Positions 53,212 to 60,803 of a DNA stretch of 64,000 nt are shown one piece after another. The stretch is taken from assembly GCA_003134765.1 (NCBI GenBank), contig PLCM01000015.1, forward strand, positions 127,421 through 191,420, read 5' to 3'. The stretch is from Spartobacteria bacterium. Its GTDB lineage: Bacteria; Verrucomicrobiota; Verrucomicrobiia; Chthoniobacterales; UBA10450. Under the pieces are notes generated by a model, which was not told the DNA's origin, made no database searches, and saw only the letters and a program-made list of their open reading frames with translations. A program made the translations under genes and the position numbers. How positions within the stretch are numbered: position 1 is the first letter of the stretch; each line of letters begins with the position of its first letter.

Positions 53212-54342
53212 TCAAACATTGAAACGAAACTCGACGACGTCGCCGTCTTTCACGACGTATTCTTTTCCTTCGATCCGCAATTTTCCGGATTCCCGGGCTT
53301 TCGCGAACGATCCCAACGCCACGAGATCGCCGAAGTGAACCGTTTCAGCGGCGATGAACCCGCGCTCGAAATCTGAGTGAATGACGCCGGCTGCGGCGGG
53401 CGCCTTATCGCCGGCGTGGATGGTCCAGGCGCGCGTTTCTTTCTCGCCGGTTGTCAGGTAGGTGCGCAAGCCGAGCAGGTGATAGACGGCCCGGATAAGA
53501 GCGCCGACGCCGCTGCCTTCGACGCCCAGATCGCGCAAATATTCCTGCGCTTCGGCTTCGCTCAGGTCAACCAGTTCACTTTCGATCTGCGCGCTGATCA
53601 CGACGGCCTCCGTCGCGAAGTGATTGCGGGCGTAATCCTGCACGGCGCGCACATATTGGTTTCCGCTGGGGCCCGCATCGCCAATACCCGATACAGAGGT
53701 CGCAAGGTCGGCCTCGGCGACGTTGCAGGCGAAAAGAGTGGGCTTGGAGGACAAAAGAAAAAACTCCCGCGCGATCACCTTTTCTTCCGGCGTGAGCTCG
53801 AATGTGATCGCGGGCTTCCCCGCATCGAGATGCGGGAGCAGCTTGTCGATGACGGCCGCTTCGGCTTTCGCGCTCTTCGATCCGGCGCGGACTTCTTTTT
53901 GCAAACGATCGTGCCTTTTCTGGAGCGACCCCAGATCGGCCAGGACCAGTTCCGTATTGATCACCTCGATGTCGCGGATCGGGTCGATCGTTCCGCTGAC
54001 GTGATGGATGTCGGGGTTTTCAAAACAGCGCACCACCTGGACGATCGCGTTCACCTCGCGGATGTGGCTGAGAAATTGGTTGCCCAATCCTTCCCCGGCG
54101 CTCGCCCCCTTCACCAGGCCGGCGATATCAACGAACTCGATCGCCGCCGGGATGATCTTTTGCGAATGTGACAGCTTCGCCAGCGTTTCCAGCCGCGGAT
54201 CGGGGACGGTAACCACCCCGAGATTTGGATCGATCGTGCAAAAAGGATAATTGGCCGCCTGCGCTTTTCGCGTGCGCGTGACGGCGTTGAAGAGCGTGGA
54301 CTTACCCACGTTCGGCAGGCCGACGATTCCAGCGCTTAACAT
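53212..54342 (-). CDS. ychF: Redox-regulated ATPase YchF (Obg/OLA1 family)
   Basis: YchF is a ribosome-associated P-loop NTPase that prefers ATP. The 376-residue product has G1 GLPNVGKST (8-16), [15 protein letters not shown] in switch I, the G3 Asp in [12 protein letters not shown] and G4-like CNVAEADL. The TGS domain is at the C-terminus ([20 protein letters not shown], then [10 protein letters not shown]). A heptamer array lies between its start and tRNA-Pro. Confidence 0.95.
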   Translation of the reverse strand: MLSAGIVGLPNVGKSTLFNAVTRTRKAQAANYPFCTIDPNLGVVTVPDPRLETLAKLSHSQKIIPAAIEFVDIAGLVKGASAGEGLGNQFLSHIREVNAIVQVVRCFENPDIHHVSGTIDPIRDIEVINTELVLADLGSLQKRHDRLQKEVRAGSKSAKAEAAVIDKLLPHLDAGKPAITFELTPEEKVIAREFFLLSSKPTLFACNVAEADLATSVSGIGDAGPSGNQYVRAVQDYARNHFATEAVVISAQIESELVDLSEAEAQEYLRDLGVEGSGVGALIRAVYHLLGLRTYLTTGEKETRAWTIHAGDKAPAAAGVIHSDFERGFIAAETVHFGDLVALGSFAKARESGKLRIEGKEYVVKDGDVVEFRFNV

Positions 54343-54350
54343 ACGACAAG

Positions 54351-54425
54351 GATGAGGGATGAAGGATGAGGGATGAACATTTGAATTGTTCGTTTTTTCA
54401 TCCCTTAGCCTTCATCGTTCATCTT
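54351..54425. repeat. Period-7 inverted array (GATGAGG type)
   Basis: Left: GATGAGG, GATGAAG, GATGAGG, GATGAAC (54351-54378). Right, in strict phase: TCATCCC, TTAGCCT, TCATCGT, TCATCTT (54398-54425). The arms pair around a 19-base AT-rich loop. It lies between the ychF start and the tRNA. Confidence 0.9.
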
Positions 54426-54431
54426 TTCTTA

Positions 54432-54505
54432 TCGGGCCGCCGGGATTCGAACCCGGGACCTCTTGAACCCCATTCAAGCGCACTACCAAGCTGTGCTACG
54501 GCCCG
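54432..54505 (-). tRNA. tRNA-Pro (anticodon GGG)
   Basis: Reading the minus strand, the acceptor CGGGCCG pairs with CGGCCCG, leaving discriminator A at 54432. The D arm contains AGCACAGCTTGGTAGTGC. The anticodon stem CTTGA/TCAAG closes the loop ATGGGGT, giving GGG. The T arm is CCGGG-TTCGAATCCCGG. CCA is not encoded. Length is 74 bases. Confidence 0.95.
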
Positions 54506-54587
54506 ATTTAGAGGCGAACTATTGACCAATTGCGGAGAAATGGCGAGTCGCAAACCTGCGGAACGCGACCTGTCGCCGCGGCGACTG

Positions 54588-54612
54588 CACTACCAAGCTG
54601 TGCTACGGCCCG
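54588..54612 (-). pseudogene. Duplicate of the tRNA-Pro 5' half
   Basis: The 25 bases match 54481-54505 exactly. That is the acceptor strand and D arm of tRNA-Pro. The copy begins 107 bases further on, in the same orientation. The anticodon and T arms are absent. Confidence 0.8.
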
Positions 54613-54666
54613 CTGAATCGTCCACTATTCACTTTCGAGCCGGGCAATGCCAACGAACTTTTCCGG

Positions 54667-54754
54667 GTCATCCCGAGCGAAGTCGAGGGATCCCGCGGCG
54701 CCAGCTTTACGGTTCCAACACGGGATCCTTCGACTTCGCTTCGCTCTGGATGAC
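54667..54754. repeat. Dispersed inverted repeat, copy 3 of 3
   Basis: GTCATCCCGAGCGAAGTCGA opens and TCGCTCTGGATGAC closes the element, with GGGATCCC and GGGATCCTTCGACTTCGCT inside. It shares its core with 1590-1683 and 45731-45824. It lies directly upstream of the aldo/keto reductase. Confidence 0.85.
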
Positions 54755-54791
54755 GAGGTGGTCCGCCGCGAATGAGATGGTAGCGTTCCCC

Positions 54792-55754
54792 ATGAAATAT
54801 CGCCGACTGGGGAAATCGGGTTTGCAGGTGAGCGAGCTTTCCTTTGGCGCCTGGGTCACGTTTGCGCAACAAATCACCGAAAAGACCGCCGAGAAATTAA
54901 TGACGATCGCGTACGATGCGGGCGTCAATTTTTTCGATAACGCGGAGGCGTATGCGGACGGCAAGGCCGAGATCGTCATGGGCCGAATTCTAAAACGAAG
55001 AGGCTGGGGGAGGGACAGCTTTCTTGTTTCAAGCAAAGTGTTTTGGGGCGGCGATCTCCCGAACCAGGAGGGGCTCAGCCGCAAGCACGTGATCGAAGCG
55101 TGTCACGCGGCGCTGCGCCGGTTGCGCGTGGATTACCTCGATCTCTATTTTTGTCATCGGCCCGATCCAAACACGCCGATCGCGGAAACCGTCCGCGCCA
55201 TGAGCGACCTGATCGCGCAAGGCAAGGTCCTCTACTGGGGCACATCCGAATGGAGCGCGGCGGAAATCAGCGAGGCCCATCGCGTCGCGCGCGAGCTGCT
55301 GCTCGTGCCGCCGACCATGGAGCAGCCGCAGTACAACATGTTTCACCGGGAGAAGGTCGAAAAGGAATTTGCGCCGCTCTACGATTCGATCGGTCTTGGC
55401 CTGACGACGTGGTCGCCGCTCGCTTCCGGTTTGTTGACGGGAAAATACAACGAAGGCGACCCTGGTGGAACGCGGATATCGTTGAAAAATTACGAATGGT
55501 TGCGGGAGCAGTTTGAGACCGCCGAGGCGCGGAAGCGGCTGACCAAAGTGAAAAAGCTGGCGGCGGTCGCCAGCGATCTCGAAACGACGTTGCCGCAGCT
55601 CGGGCTCGCCTGGTGCTTGAAAAACCCGCGCGTCAGCTCGGTAATCACCGGTGCCTCCAAACCAAAGCAGGTGAATGAAAACATGAAGGCTTGCGAGCTG
55701 GCGGACCGACTGACCGAAGAGGTGATGGCGCGTATCGAAGCGATTCTTGGGTAG
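54792..55754 (+). CDS. Aldo/keto reductase (Kv-beta/YghZ-like subfamily)
   Basis: This is a TIM-barrel NADPH oxidoreductase of 320 residues from ATG 54792 ([20 protein letters not shown]). Expected residues are Asp and Tyr in [15 protein letters not shown], Lys in VSSKVFWGG and His in [11 protein letters not shown]. The cofactor region is [14 protein letters not shown]. The substrate is unknown. An in-frame ATG at 54777 is possible. The frame stays open far upstream through the tRNA, which is an artefact. The TAG stop forms part of a GTAG repeat foot. Confidence 0.92.
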   Translation: MKYRRLGKSGLQVSELSFGAWVTFAQQITEKTAEKLMTIAYDAGVNFFDNAEAYADGKAEIVMGRILKRRGWGRDSFLVSSKVFWGGDLPNQEGLSRKHVIEACHAALRRLRVDYLDLYFCHRPDPNTPIAETVRAMSDLIAQGKVLYWGTSEWSAAEISEAHRVARELLLVPPTMEQPQYNMFHREKVEKEFAPLYDSIGLGLTTWSPLASGLLTGKYNEGDPGGTRISLKNYEWLREQFETAEARKRLTKVKKLAAVASDLETTLPQLGLAWCLKNPRVSSVITGASKPKQVNENMKACELADRLTEEVMARIEAILG

Positions 55755-55873
55755 CGCGCGCGTCTCGCCGTCGCGGACTTTCCACTGGGTGTTGATCGCA
55801 AGGAAATCGAACGCGCAATGAAAAGCTTGTTGTGGCGAGACACCGCAACCAACGCGCGAGACGCGCGCGCTAC
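55751..55873. repeat. GTAG...CTAC inverted element providing stop codons for both flanking genes
   Basis: GTAGCGCGCGCGTCTCGC at 55751-55768 is inverted perfectly as GCGAGACGCGCGCGCTAC ending at 55873. GTAG contains the TAG stop of the aldo/keto reductase. On the other strand, CTAC contains the TAG stop of the deacetylase. It is 123 bases long between convergent genes. Confidence 0.85.
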
Positions 55874-56742
55874 GCTGCACCGGTCCACGCGCTCAAGAAC
55901 GCGTCGATGAGGCCTGGCAGCTCGTCGCTGTAGCCACCTTCGAGGATCGCGCCGGACGGAATATTTGTCTCGCGAAGCCATGTCCCGAACGTGGCGAAGT
56001 CCTCCAATTCGAGAGTCATCTCCGTGATCGGATCGCCGGCATAGGCATCGAACCCTGCGGAGACCAGGAGAAGATCCGGCTTGAACGCGACCAGATGATC
56101 CAGCGCCCGCCGGACTTCGTCGACATGGTCTACTCGCGGCGTGAACGGCGCGACCGGGAAATTATGAACATTGCCAAACGACCGCGTCCCAGTGCCGGGA
56201 TAACCAGGGAATTGATGGATCGAGGCGAACGCGATCCGCGGAATGCCAGCCACGATATCCTCGGTGCCGTTGCCGTGGTGCGCGTCGAAATCCCAGAGCG
56301 CAACGCGCTCGGCGCCATTCTCCAACGCGTCCAGCGCGGCCACCGCGATGTTGCTGAAATAACAAAATCCCATCGCGCGTTCCCGCGTCGCGTGGTGGCC
56401 CGGCGGTCGCATAAGGCTAAATGACCGGTTTCCCTGGAGCGCTTCATGGGCGACATCAATCGCGGCGCCGACCGCGCGCAAGGCATGCTCGTAGATTCCC
56501 GGGTACGCAGGCGTGTCGGCATCGAAATCGCGCGACGAACCTTGAATGCGCTCCACGTGCTCGCGCGAATGCGCCCGCCAAAGCGCCGCTTGAGCCGCCG
56601 AAATCGGTTCACGCCATCCCCAATCAGGATGGCGTGCTTTCAGCAACGGAACCGCAGGCATGATTCGTGCCGGCCGCTCCGGGTGACCGGGCATGGAATA
56701 GTCGAGGCAACGCGGATCGTGAAAAATAATCACAAGGCTCAA
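55870..56742 (-). CDS. Histone-deacetylase-family protein
   Basis: These are zinc-dependent deacetylases; bacterial members act on acetylpolyamines or acetyl-lysine. The 290-residue product has PGHPERPARI, the paired His116/His117 (RPPGHHATRERAMGFCYF), the zinc ligands Asp151/Asp153/His155 region (LWDFDAHHGNGTEDI) and the catalytic Tyr in ILEGGYSDELPG. The frame opens at a TTG (56742); GTG a few codons in is possible. It is convergent with the aldo/keto reductase. Confidence 0.93.
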   Translation of the reverse strand: MSLVIIFHDPRCLDYSMPGHPERPARIMPAVPLLKARHPDWGWREPISAAQAALWRAHSREHVERIQGSSRDFDADTPAYPGIYEHALRAVGAAIDVAHEALQGNRSFSLMRPPGHHATRERAMGFCYFSNIAVAALDALENGAERVALWDFDAHHGNGTEDIVAGIPRIAFASIHQFPGYPGTGTRSFGNVHNFPVAPFTPRVDHVDEVRRALDHLVAFKPDLLLVSAGFDAYAGDPITEMTLELEDFATFGTWLRETNIPSGAILEGGYSDELPGLIDAFLSAWTGAA

Positions 56743-57123
56743 GTCTCCGGGAAACGGGTTGTCGTTTCAACTTGAAGGGACTTCCGCCGCTTTAAGCAAC
56801 CAGCTCGCGGGTGACGCGCGAGGTTTAATTAACGGACGAGGTACCCTGCTCGATCGCCGATTTCCTGAGGTGAAGAACACTAATCAAAGAAAGGGACAAA
56901 ATGAAAAACCGCCATGCACGGTTCGCCTGAACATCACGGGTACCACCAAGTTGGTTACTTTTGCGACTATCACCGGGAACATGCGACTTTTCGGCGATTA
57001 ATATTGGCGAGGGATTTTCTCGTCGCCAAACCAGCAGGTTCACAAAAGCGTCGCGGCCCTGATCGGCGATGGTCAGGGCCGGTGCCCAACTGATCCAGCC
57101 CGCACGGCTGGTGCGGATCTCGC
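56743..57123. other. Gap without a convincing gene
   Basis: The 381 bases between two minus-strand genes contain an open + frame (56759-57001, 80 residues) with no recognisable motif. There is also a short start with a good ribosome site, GAAAGGGAC before ATG 56901, that stops after nine codons. A hairpin at 57055-57080 is listed separately. An RNA or regulatory role for the AT-richer centre cannot be excluded. Confidence 0.5.
57055..57080 (-). terminator. Hairpin downstream of the GYF_2 gene
   Basis: GGCCCTGA and TCAGGGCC form a perfect 8-base stem around TCGGCGATGG. Read on the minus strand, a short CTTTT follows a few bases later, so it may be a weak terminator for the gene ending at 57124. 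Confidence 0.4.
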
Positions 57124-58332
57124 CTAATTGTCGTCGTCGTCCGGCGATTTCTCCGGGGTCGCGCCGGGAGATTCGCGTGGATACTGGCGGCCTTGTTTCA
57201 ATCCGCCCGATTTTTCGGAGTCCGACGGCTTTTCTGCAGGCGATTGGCGCGGGCCATTACGCGGCGCGAATTTGGCCGAGGGCGACGGGCGAGAGGAAGG
57301 TGAATCCTCCTGTTCCTCGCTTTGCCGCGGAGAGATCAACGAGTGTGGCGTTGAGCTCGACTTGGGCGCAGTCGAAGGCTTGGGCGAAACGGTTTCGCTT
57401 GGAGCCGCACTTGGCTTCGGTGAGGCCGCGGGAGCAATCGACGGAGCAGCCGTGGGAGTTGGACTCGTCCCTCCCAGCGACCAGGTTGACGATTTTTTCG
57501 AGTACCAGGAAAAGGCGGCGTTCGCCAGGTCCTTTTCGATGCTCGCTGCGGTCATGACTTCGCCGCCTTTGAAGTTGCCGAGTGTCGTTGTTGCCGGAAG
57601 CGTTGCGGTCGGCTCCTCGCCCACGGGTCTCGGGTCGTATTGTTCGCCAACGACCGGCTTGATTTCTTTCGCGCTCAAATAACTCGTCAGGCTTGCCATT
57701 GTGATGGGGGCGCCGTTGCTTGGATTTTTGTCGAGGACCAACTGGTTCTTGGCCGTGTCGATCGCGCGCAGGTTCGTCATGATCTGAGTTTCTTTCGCCC
57801 GGTCCGCGCTGCCGAGCAGGGCCGTGGTAATAATCGGTGCGACCAGCGCCACGGGCACGAGTACGATTGAGGCGATGATGAGCGCGATACCGTGGCCCGT
57901 TCCGCCGCGTGTCATGACAACGATGCCCAGGATGATCGCGGCGACGGCCACGGGCCAGACCAGGATCCAGCTTCCGCAGCCCAGCAGCGGAATGAACGAA
58001 ATGAGCAGCGTGATGCCCAGCAGGGCCCAACCGATCCGCGCCATGGTCTTATAAGATTTTCCCGCGGGGGCTTGGACGCTGGGAACATTCGGGCGAACAG
58101 GAATTGCGGCCGGAGCAGCCACCGGAGCAGGCGTTACCGCTGCGGGGGCGGGGGTTGTCGGAGCCGGGGGAATAATTACGCCGGCTACGCCCGAGAGCGG
58201 TGCCCAGCCCGCGGCCCCTTCATACCACGCCAGGTCGGTGCCGGCGAAAGTGCCGTCCGCCAGTTTGTGATTGATTTCCTCGAGGGAAAAAGGCCCGAGT
58301 TGTTGGCCGCCTTTGCCGACATAGATTTGCAT
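57124..58332 (-). CDS. GYF_2 domain membrane protein with pseudopilin-like segment
   Basis: The 402-residue product starts MQIYVGKGGQQLGPFSLEEI, a GYF_2 (DUF4339) domain with LAWYEGAAGWAPL. A Pro/Ala linker and three hydrophobic segments follow (IGWALLGITLLISFIPLLG, ILVWPVAVAAIILGIVVM, GIALIIASIVLVPVALVAP). Residues ~215-270 (TNLRAIDTAKNQLVLDKNP, then LTSYLSAKEIKPVVGEQYD) resemble the globular head of Verrucomicrobia type II pseudopilins. A disordered Ser/Pro tail ends it. Function is unknown. A frame-open start at 58419 overlaps the heptamer repeat and is rejected. Confidence 0.85.
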   Translation of the reverse strand: MQIYVGKGGQQLGPFSLEEINHKLADGTFAGTDLAWYEGAAGWAPLSGVAGVIIPPAPTTPAPAAVTPAPVAAPAAIPVRPNVPSVQAPAGKSYKTMARIGWALLGITLLISFIPLLGCGSWILVWPVAVAAIILGIVVMTRGGTGHGIALIIASIVLVPVALVAPIITTALLGSADRAKETQIMTNLRAIDTAKNQLVLDKNPSNGAPITMASLTSYLSAKEIKPVVGEQYDPRPVGEEPTATLPATTTLGNFKGGEVMTAASIEKDLANAAFSWYSKKSSTWSLGGTSPTPTAAPSIAPAASPKPSAAPSETVSPKPSTAPKSSSTPHSLISPRQSEEQEDSPSSRPSPSAKFAPRNGPRQSPAEKPSDSEKSGGLKQGRQYPRESPGATPEKSPDDDDN

Positions 58333-58369
58333 TCCGACCCTTCTGAAGGAAACGCCGGAGAAGATCAAG

Positions 58370-58490
58370 GAAATGACGAAATCCGAATGACGAAATAATT
58401 TCGAATGACGAATGATCAAAAAGCGATCGCGCGGTGTCTCGTTCGAGCTTCGTCATTGTTTCGGCATTCGACATTCGGATTTCGTCATTG
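58370..58490. repeat. Period-7 inverted array (GAATGAC type, second copy)
   Basis: The left arm at 58370-58416 contains GAAATGAC, GAATGAC, GAATGAC, GAATGAT units. The right arm at 58450-58490 contains CGTCATT, GCATTCG, ACATTCG, CGTCATT units. It has the same heptamer class as 7815-7950 and lies between the two paralogous genes. Confidence 0.85.
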
Positions 58491-59216
58491 TTCTTCGGGC
58501 GTTGGCGAAACCGTCGCTGTCGTAGCGGGACTTGGAGCCGCTTTCCAAAATCTTGGCAGCCACTGACCCGAAGGGTGGAGAAACTCTCCGCTCGCCATGT
58601 TAGAGGGGTTGTACGAACGCTGCGAGAGAATCTGTTCCAGGCCGGCGGCGGTGTAGGCAGCGCCGCCAGTAGGATAATCCCAGAGATGTTTCCCCTCCGG
58701 AAGCGTTGCCGTCGGATCCGTTCCCACCGGCCTCGGATCATATCGTTCGCCCACGACCGGGATTATCTCTTTCCCGCCCAAATAACTCGTTAGGTTCGCC
58801 AGGGTCACGGGTGCGGTTTTCGTGGCTTCTGTTTCCGCGACCCAGGCTCCCTTTGCCCTGTCGATTGTGCGCAAATTCTCCAGCATCTGGGTTTCCTGCC
58901 ATTCCTGCTCCTTCATCGCGGAAGTACCGTAGACCGCGAGCGAAACAAACTGTGCCAGGAAGGAGAATGGCACGATCAGGATCGCCGCGATGATAAGTGA
59001 GATTCCTTGAGCCTTTCCACCGCGTTTCACAACGATGATGCCCATGGTGAGAACGGCAACCGCCACCGGAAACGGGAGAAGCCAGATTCCGAACGAAAGA
59101 AAGGAAGTGAAAGACAGCGCCAGAGTCACTCCCAGAATGATCCAGCTCACAAGGGACAACATTTTGCGATCGCTCGGTGGGGCCACGCGCGGAACGACGT
59201 CTGTGTCCATCACCAT
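58485..59216 (-). CDS. Membrane protein paralogous to the GYF_2 protein, without the GYF_2 domain
   Basis: The 243-residue product repeats the architecture of its neighbour. It has three hydrophobic segments (SWIILGVTLALSFTSFLSF, PFPVAVAVLTMGIIVV, GISLIIAAILIVPFSFLAQF). The pseudopilin-like segment is LENLRTIDRAKGAWVAETEA then LTSYLGGKEIIPVVGERYD, with RPVGTDPTATLP aligning with RPVGEEPTATLP. The N-terminal GYF_2 domain is missing. The start is either ATG 59216 or ATG 59210. A local duplication is the simplest origin. Confidence 0.82.
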   Translation of the reverse strand: MVMDTDVVPRVAPPSDRKMLSLVSWIILGVTLALSFTSFLSFGIWLLPFPVAVAVLTMGIIVVKRGGKAQGISLIIAAILIVPFSFLAQFVSLAVYGTSAMKEQEWQETQMLENLRTIDRAKGAWVAETEATKTAPVTLANLTSYLGGKEIIPVVGERYDPRPVGTDPTATLPEGKHLWDYPTGGAAYTAAGLEQILSQRSYNPSNMASGEFLHPSGQWLPRFWKAAPSPATTATVSPTPEEQ

Positions 59217-59263
59217 CCTTCTGAAGGAAATGCGGAGGAAGATCAAGAATGCGCCGGCTGGGA

Positions 59264-59412
59264 AATTTGTAGGGCGCCTGTGTCAGACGCCAGTCCTCGC
59301 GGAAAAGGCGGCGTTTCACAGAATGGAGCCGCGCGGACGCGAGCGACATGGACGGGAAAGCCCCGCGAGGGGTAAGCTTTCGGGAGAAAGCGAATCAAAC
59401 GCCCTACAAATG
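59264..59412. repeat. GTAG...CTAC inverted element
   Basis: AATTTGTAGGGCG at the left is inverted as CGCCCTACAAAT at the right, about 147 bases across. The middle has GCGGACGCGAGC and CCCCGCGAGGGG hairpins. GTAG is at 59269-59272 and CTAC at 59404-59407. It lies between divergent genes. Confidence 0.75.
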
Positions 59413-59471
59413 TGTTCAGCGCCGCTTCTAATGGCTTGTGTTTTGCGGAGTCCCGCGCCAACGATCGACGG

Positions 59472-60698
59472 ATGAAACTGGTTCTTTCTGTGTTCGTTGC
59501 CGGCTTGACCATTCTGATCCTCCCTCCCGTCTTCGGGGCGGAGGAAGTCGATTGGAAACCGGAGGCGAACATGGACCATCAGCTCTTCCCCGCGCTGCTC
59601 ATCGCCACCGCTTCCGTTCGCCCGGTCGAACCCGATGACCAGGAAGCGGAGAAGCCTGATCCCTACCTGCTCGGCGAACGTTTTGGTTTGGTCGGCGTTT
59701 CAATGAAGGCCCCGGCCGCGAACGCGAAGGTGAAAGTGACCGTGAAAGAAAACGATCTCATGGCCGCGAGCTCGTGGAGCGGCGACCTGGCCGAGGCCGG
59801 AAAGGATTATTTCATCGCGCCGAAGGTGAATTACAAATTCGACCGACTGCGCAAGATGACGCAGCAGGTGCCGTTAAACATCACTTTCGAAGTCGAGGTC
59901 GATGGCGAACCAGCCGGCGAGAAATACGAGACCCTCCAGGTGCGGTCGATTAACGATTGCCCCTTCGGCGTGAGCAACGCCGAAGAAACGCTCAACGACG
60001 AAAACTTCATCGCCGGCAACGCCGCGCTCGGATGGATGTTCGCTGCCTACGTGAACGAGAACCACCCGATGCTGGACAAGGTTTTGCAGGAAGCGCTCGA
60101 GACCAAAATTGTCGGTGCCTTTCGCGTTACCACCCATGAACACGACGAAACGCTCAAGCAAGTTTTCGCGGTGTGGTCCGCTCTGCAAAAGCGCGGTCTC
60201 CAATACAGCTCCACCACCGCGACTCCGGGTGGCTCAGAAACCGTTCAAAGTCAGTACATCCGCTTCATTGATCAATCGCTGACCAACACCCAGGCGAATT
60301 GCGTGGATGGCAGCGTTCTTTTTGCCTCCCTCCTTCGCAAGATTTCGGTCGAGCCCTTCCTCGTCACCGTTCCCGGCCACATGTACGTCGGTTTCTATCT
60401 CGGCGCCGGCAAATCGCAGTTCATCGGGCTCGAAACAACCGTCCTCGGCGTTCCCGATGTCGCCGATGAAAAGAAGCCAGCAGACCCCGCCGCCCTGACG
60501 GCGTTACGCGACAAGCTGGACCCCGCCGTCCGCGCTCGCCGCGATTGGAAGACCTTCGCGAAAGCGATTCAAGTTGGCACCGAAGACCTCACCAAGAACA
60601 AAGAAAAGATGGACGCCGGCGACCCCAACTACCAATGGATCGATCTCGCCGAAGCCCGCACCGAAGGCATCATGCCCATCCCCTATTCCGCCCCGTAA
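59472..60698 (+). CDS. Secreted transglutaminase-like protein
   Basis: The 408-residue product from ATG 59472 has a signal peptide (LVLSVFVAGLTILILPPVFG). An N-terminal beta domain covers about residues 45-165. A segment resembles the transglutaminase/cysteine-protease core: Cys277 in ANCVDGSVLFASLLRKI, then His303 in VPGHMYVGFYL, then LETT. A third catalytic residue is not obvious. It could process or crosslink envelope proteins; this is inference from the Cys-His spacing. ATG 59412 lies in the repeat and is rejected. Confidence 0.75.
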   Translation: MKLVLSVFVAGLTILILPPVFGAEEVDWKPEANMDHQLFPALLIATASVRPVEPDDQEAEKPDPYLLGERFGLVGVSMKAPAANAKVKVTVKENDLMAASSWSGDLAEAGKDYFIAPKVNYKFDRLRKMTQQVPLNITFEVEVDGEPAGEKYETLQVRSINDCPFGVSNAEETLNDENFIAGNAALGWMFAAYVNENHPMLDKVLQEALETKIVGAFRVTTHEHDETLKQVFAVWSALQKRGLQYSSTTATPGGSETVQSQYIRFIDQSLTNTQANCVDGSVLFASLLRKISVEPFLVTVPGHMYVGFYLGAGKSQFIGLETTVLGVPDVADEKKPADPAALTALRDKLDPAVRARRDWKTFAKAIQVGTEDLTKNKEKMDAGDPNYQWIDLAEARTEGIMPIPYSAP

Positions 60699-60803
60699 TT
60701 CCTCGTGCTCGTGATCGTTTGTCCATAATAAGCTGCCGCTGCGCGGTGCTTGCAGCTTGCGCAAGCTCGTCCCGCGCCGCAAAGTTCACCGTCCCTAGTG
60801 AAG

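Noticed and set aside
54366-54791. N-terminal extension of the aldo/keto reductase
   Set aside because: The open frame runs through tRNA-Pro and a dispersed repeat; family similarity starts at [10 protein letters not shown] after ATG 54792.
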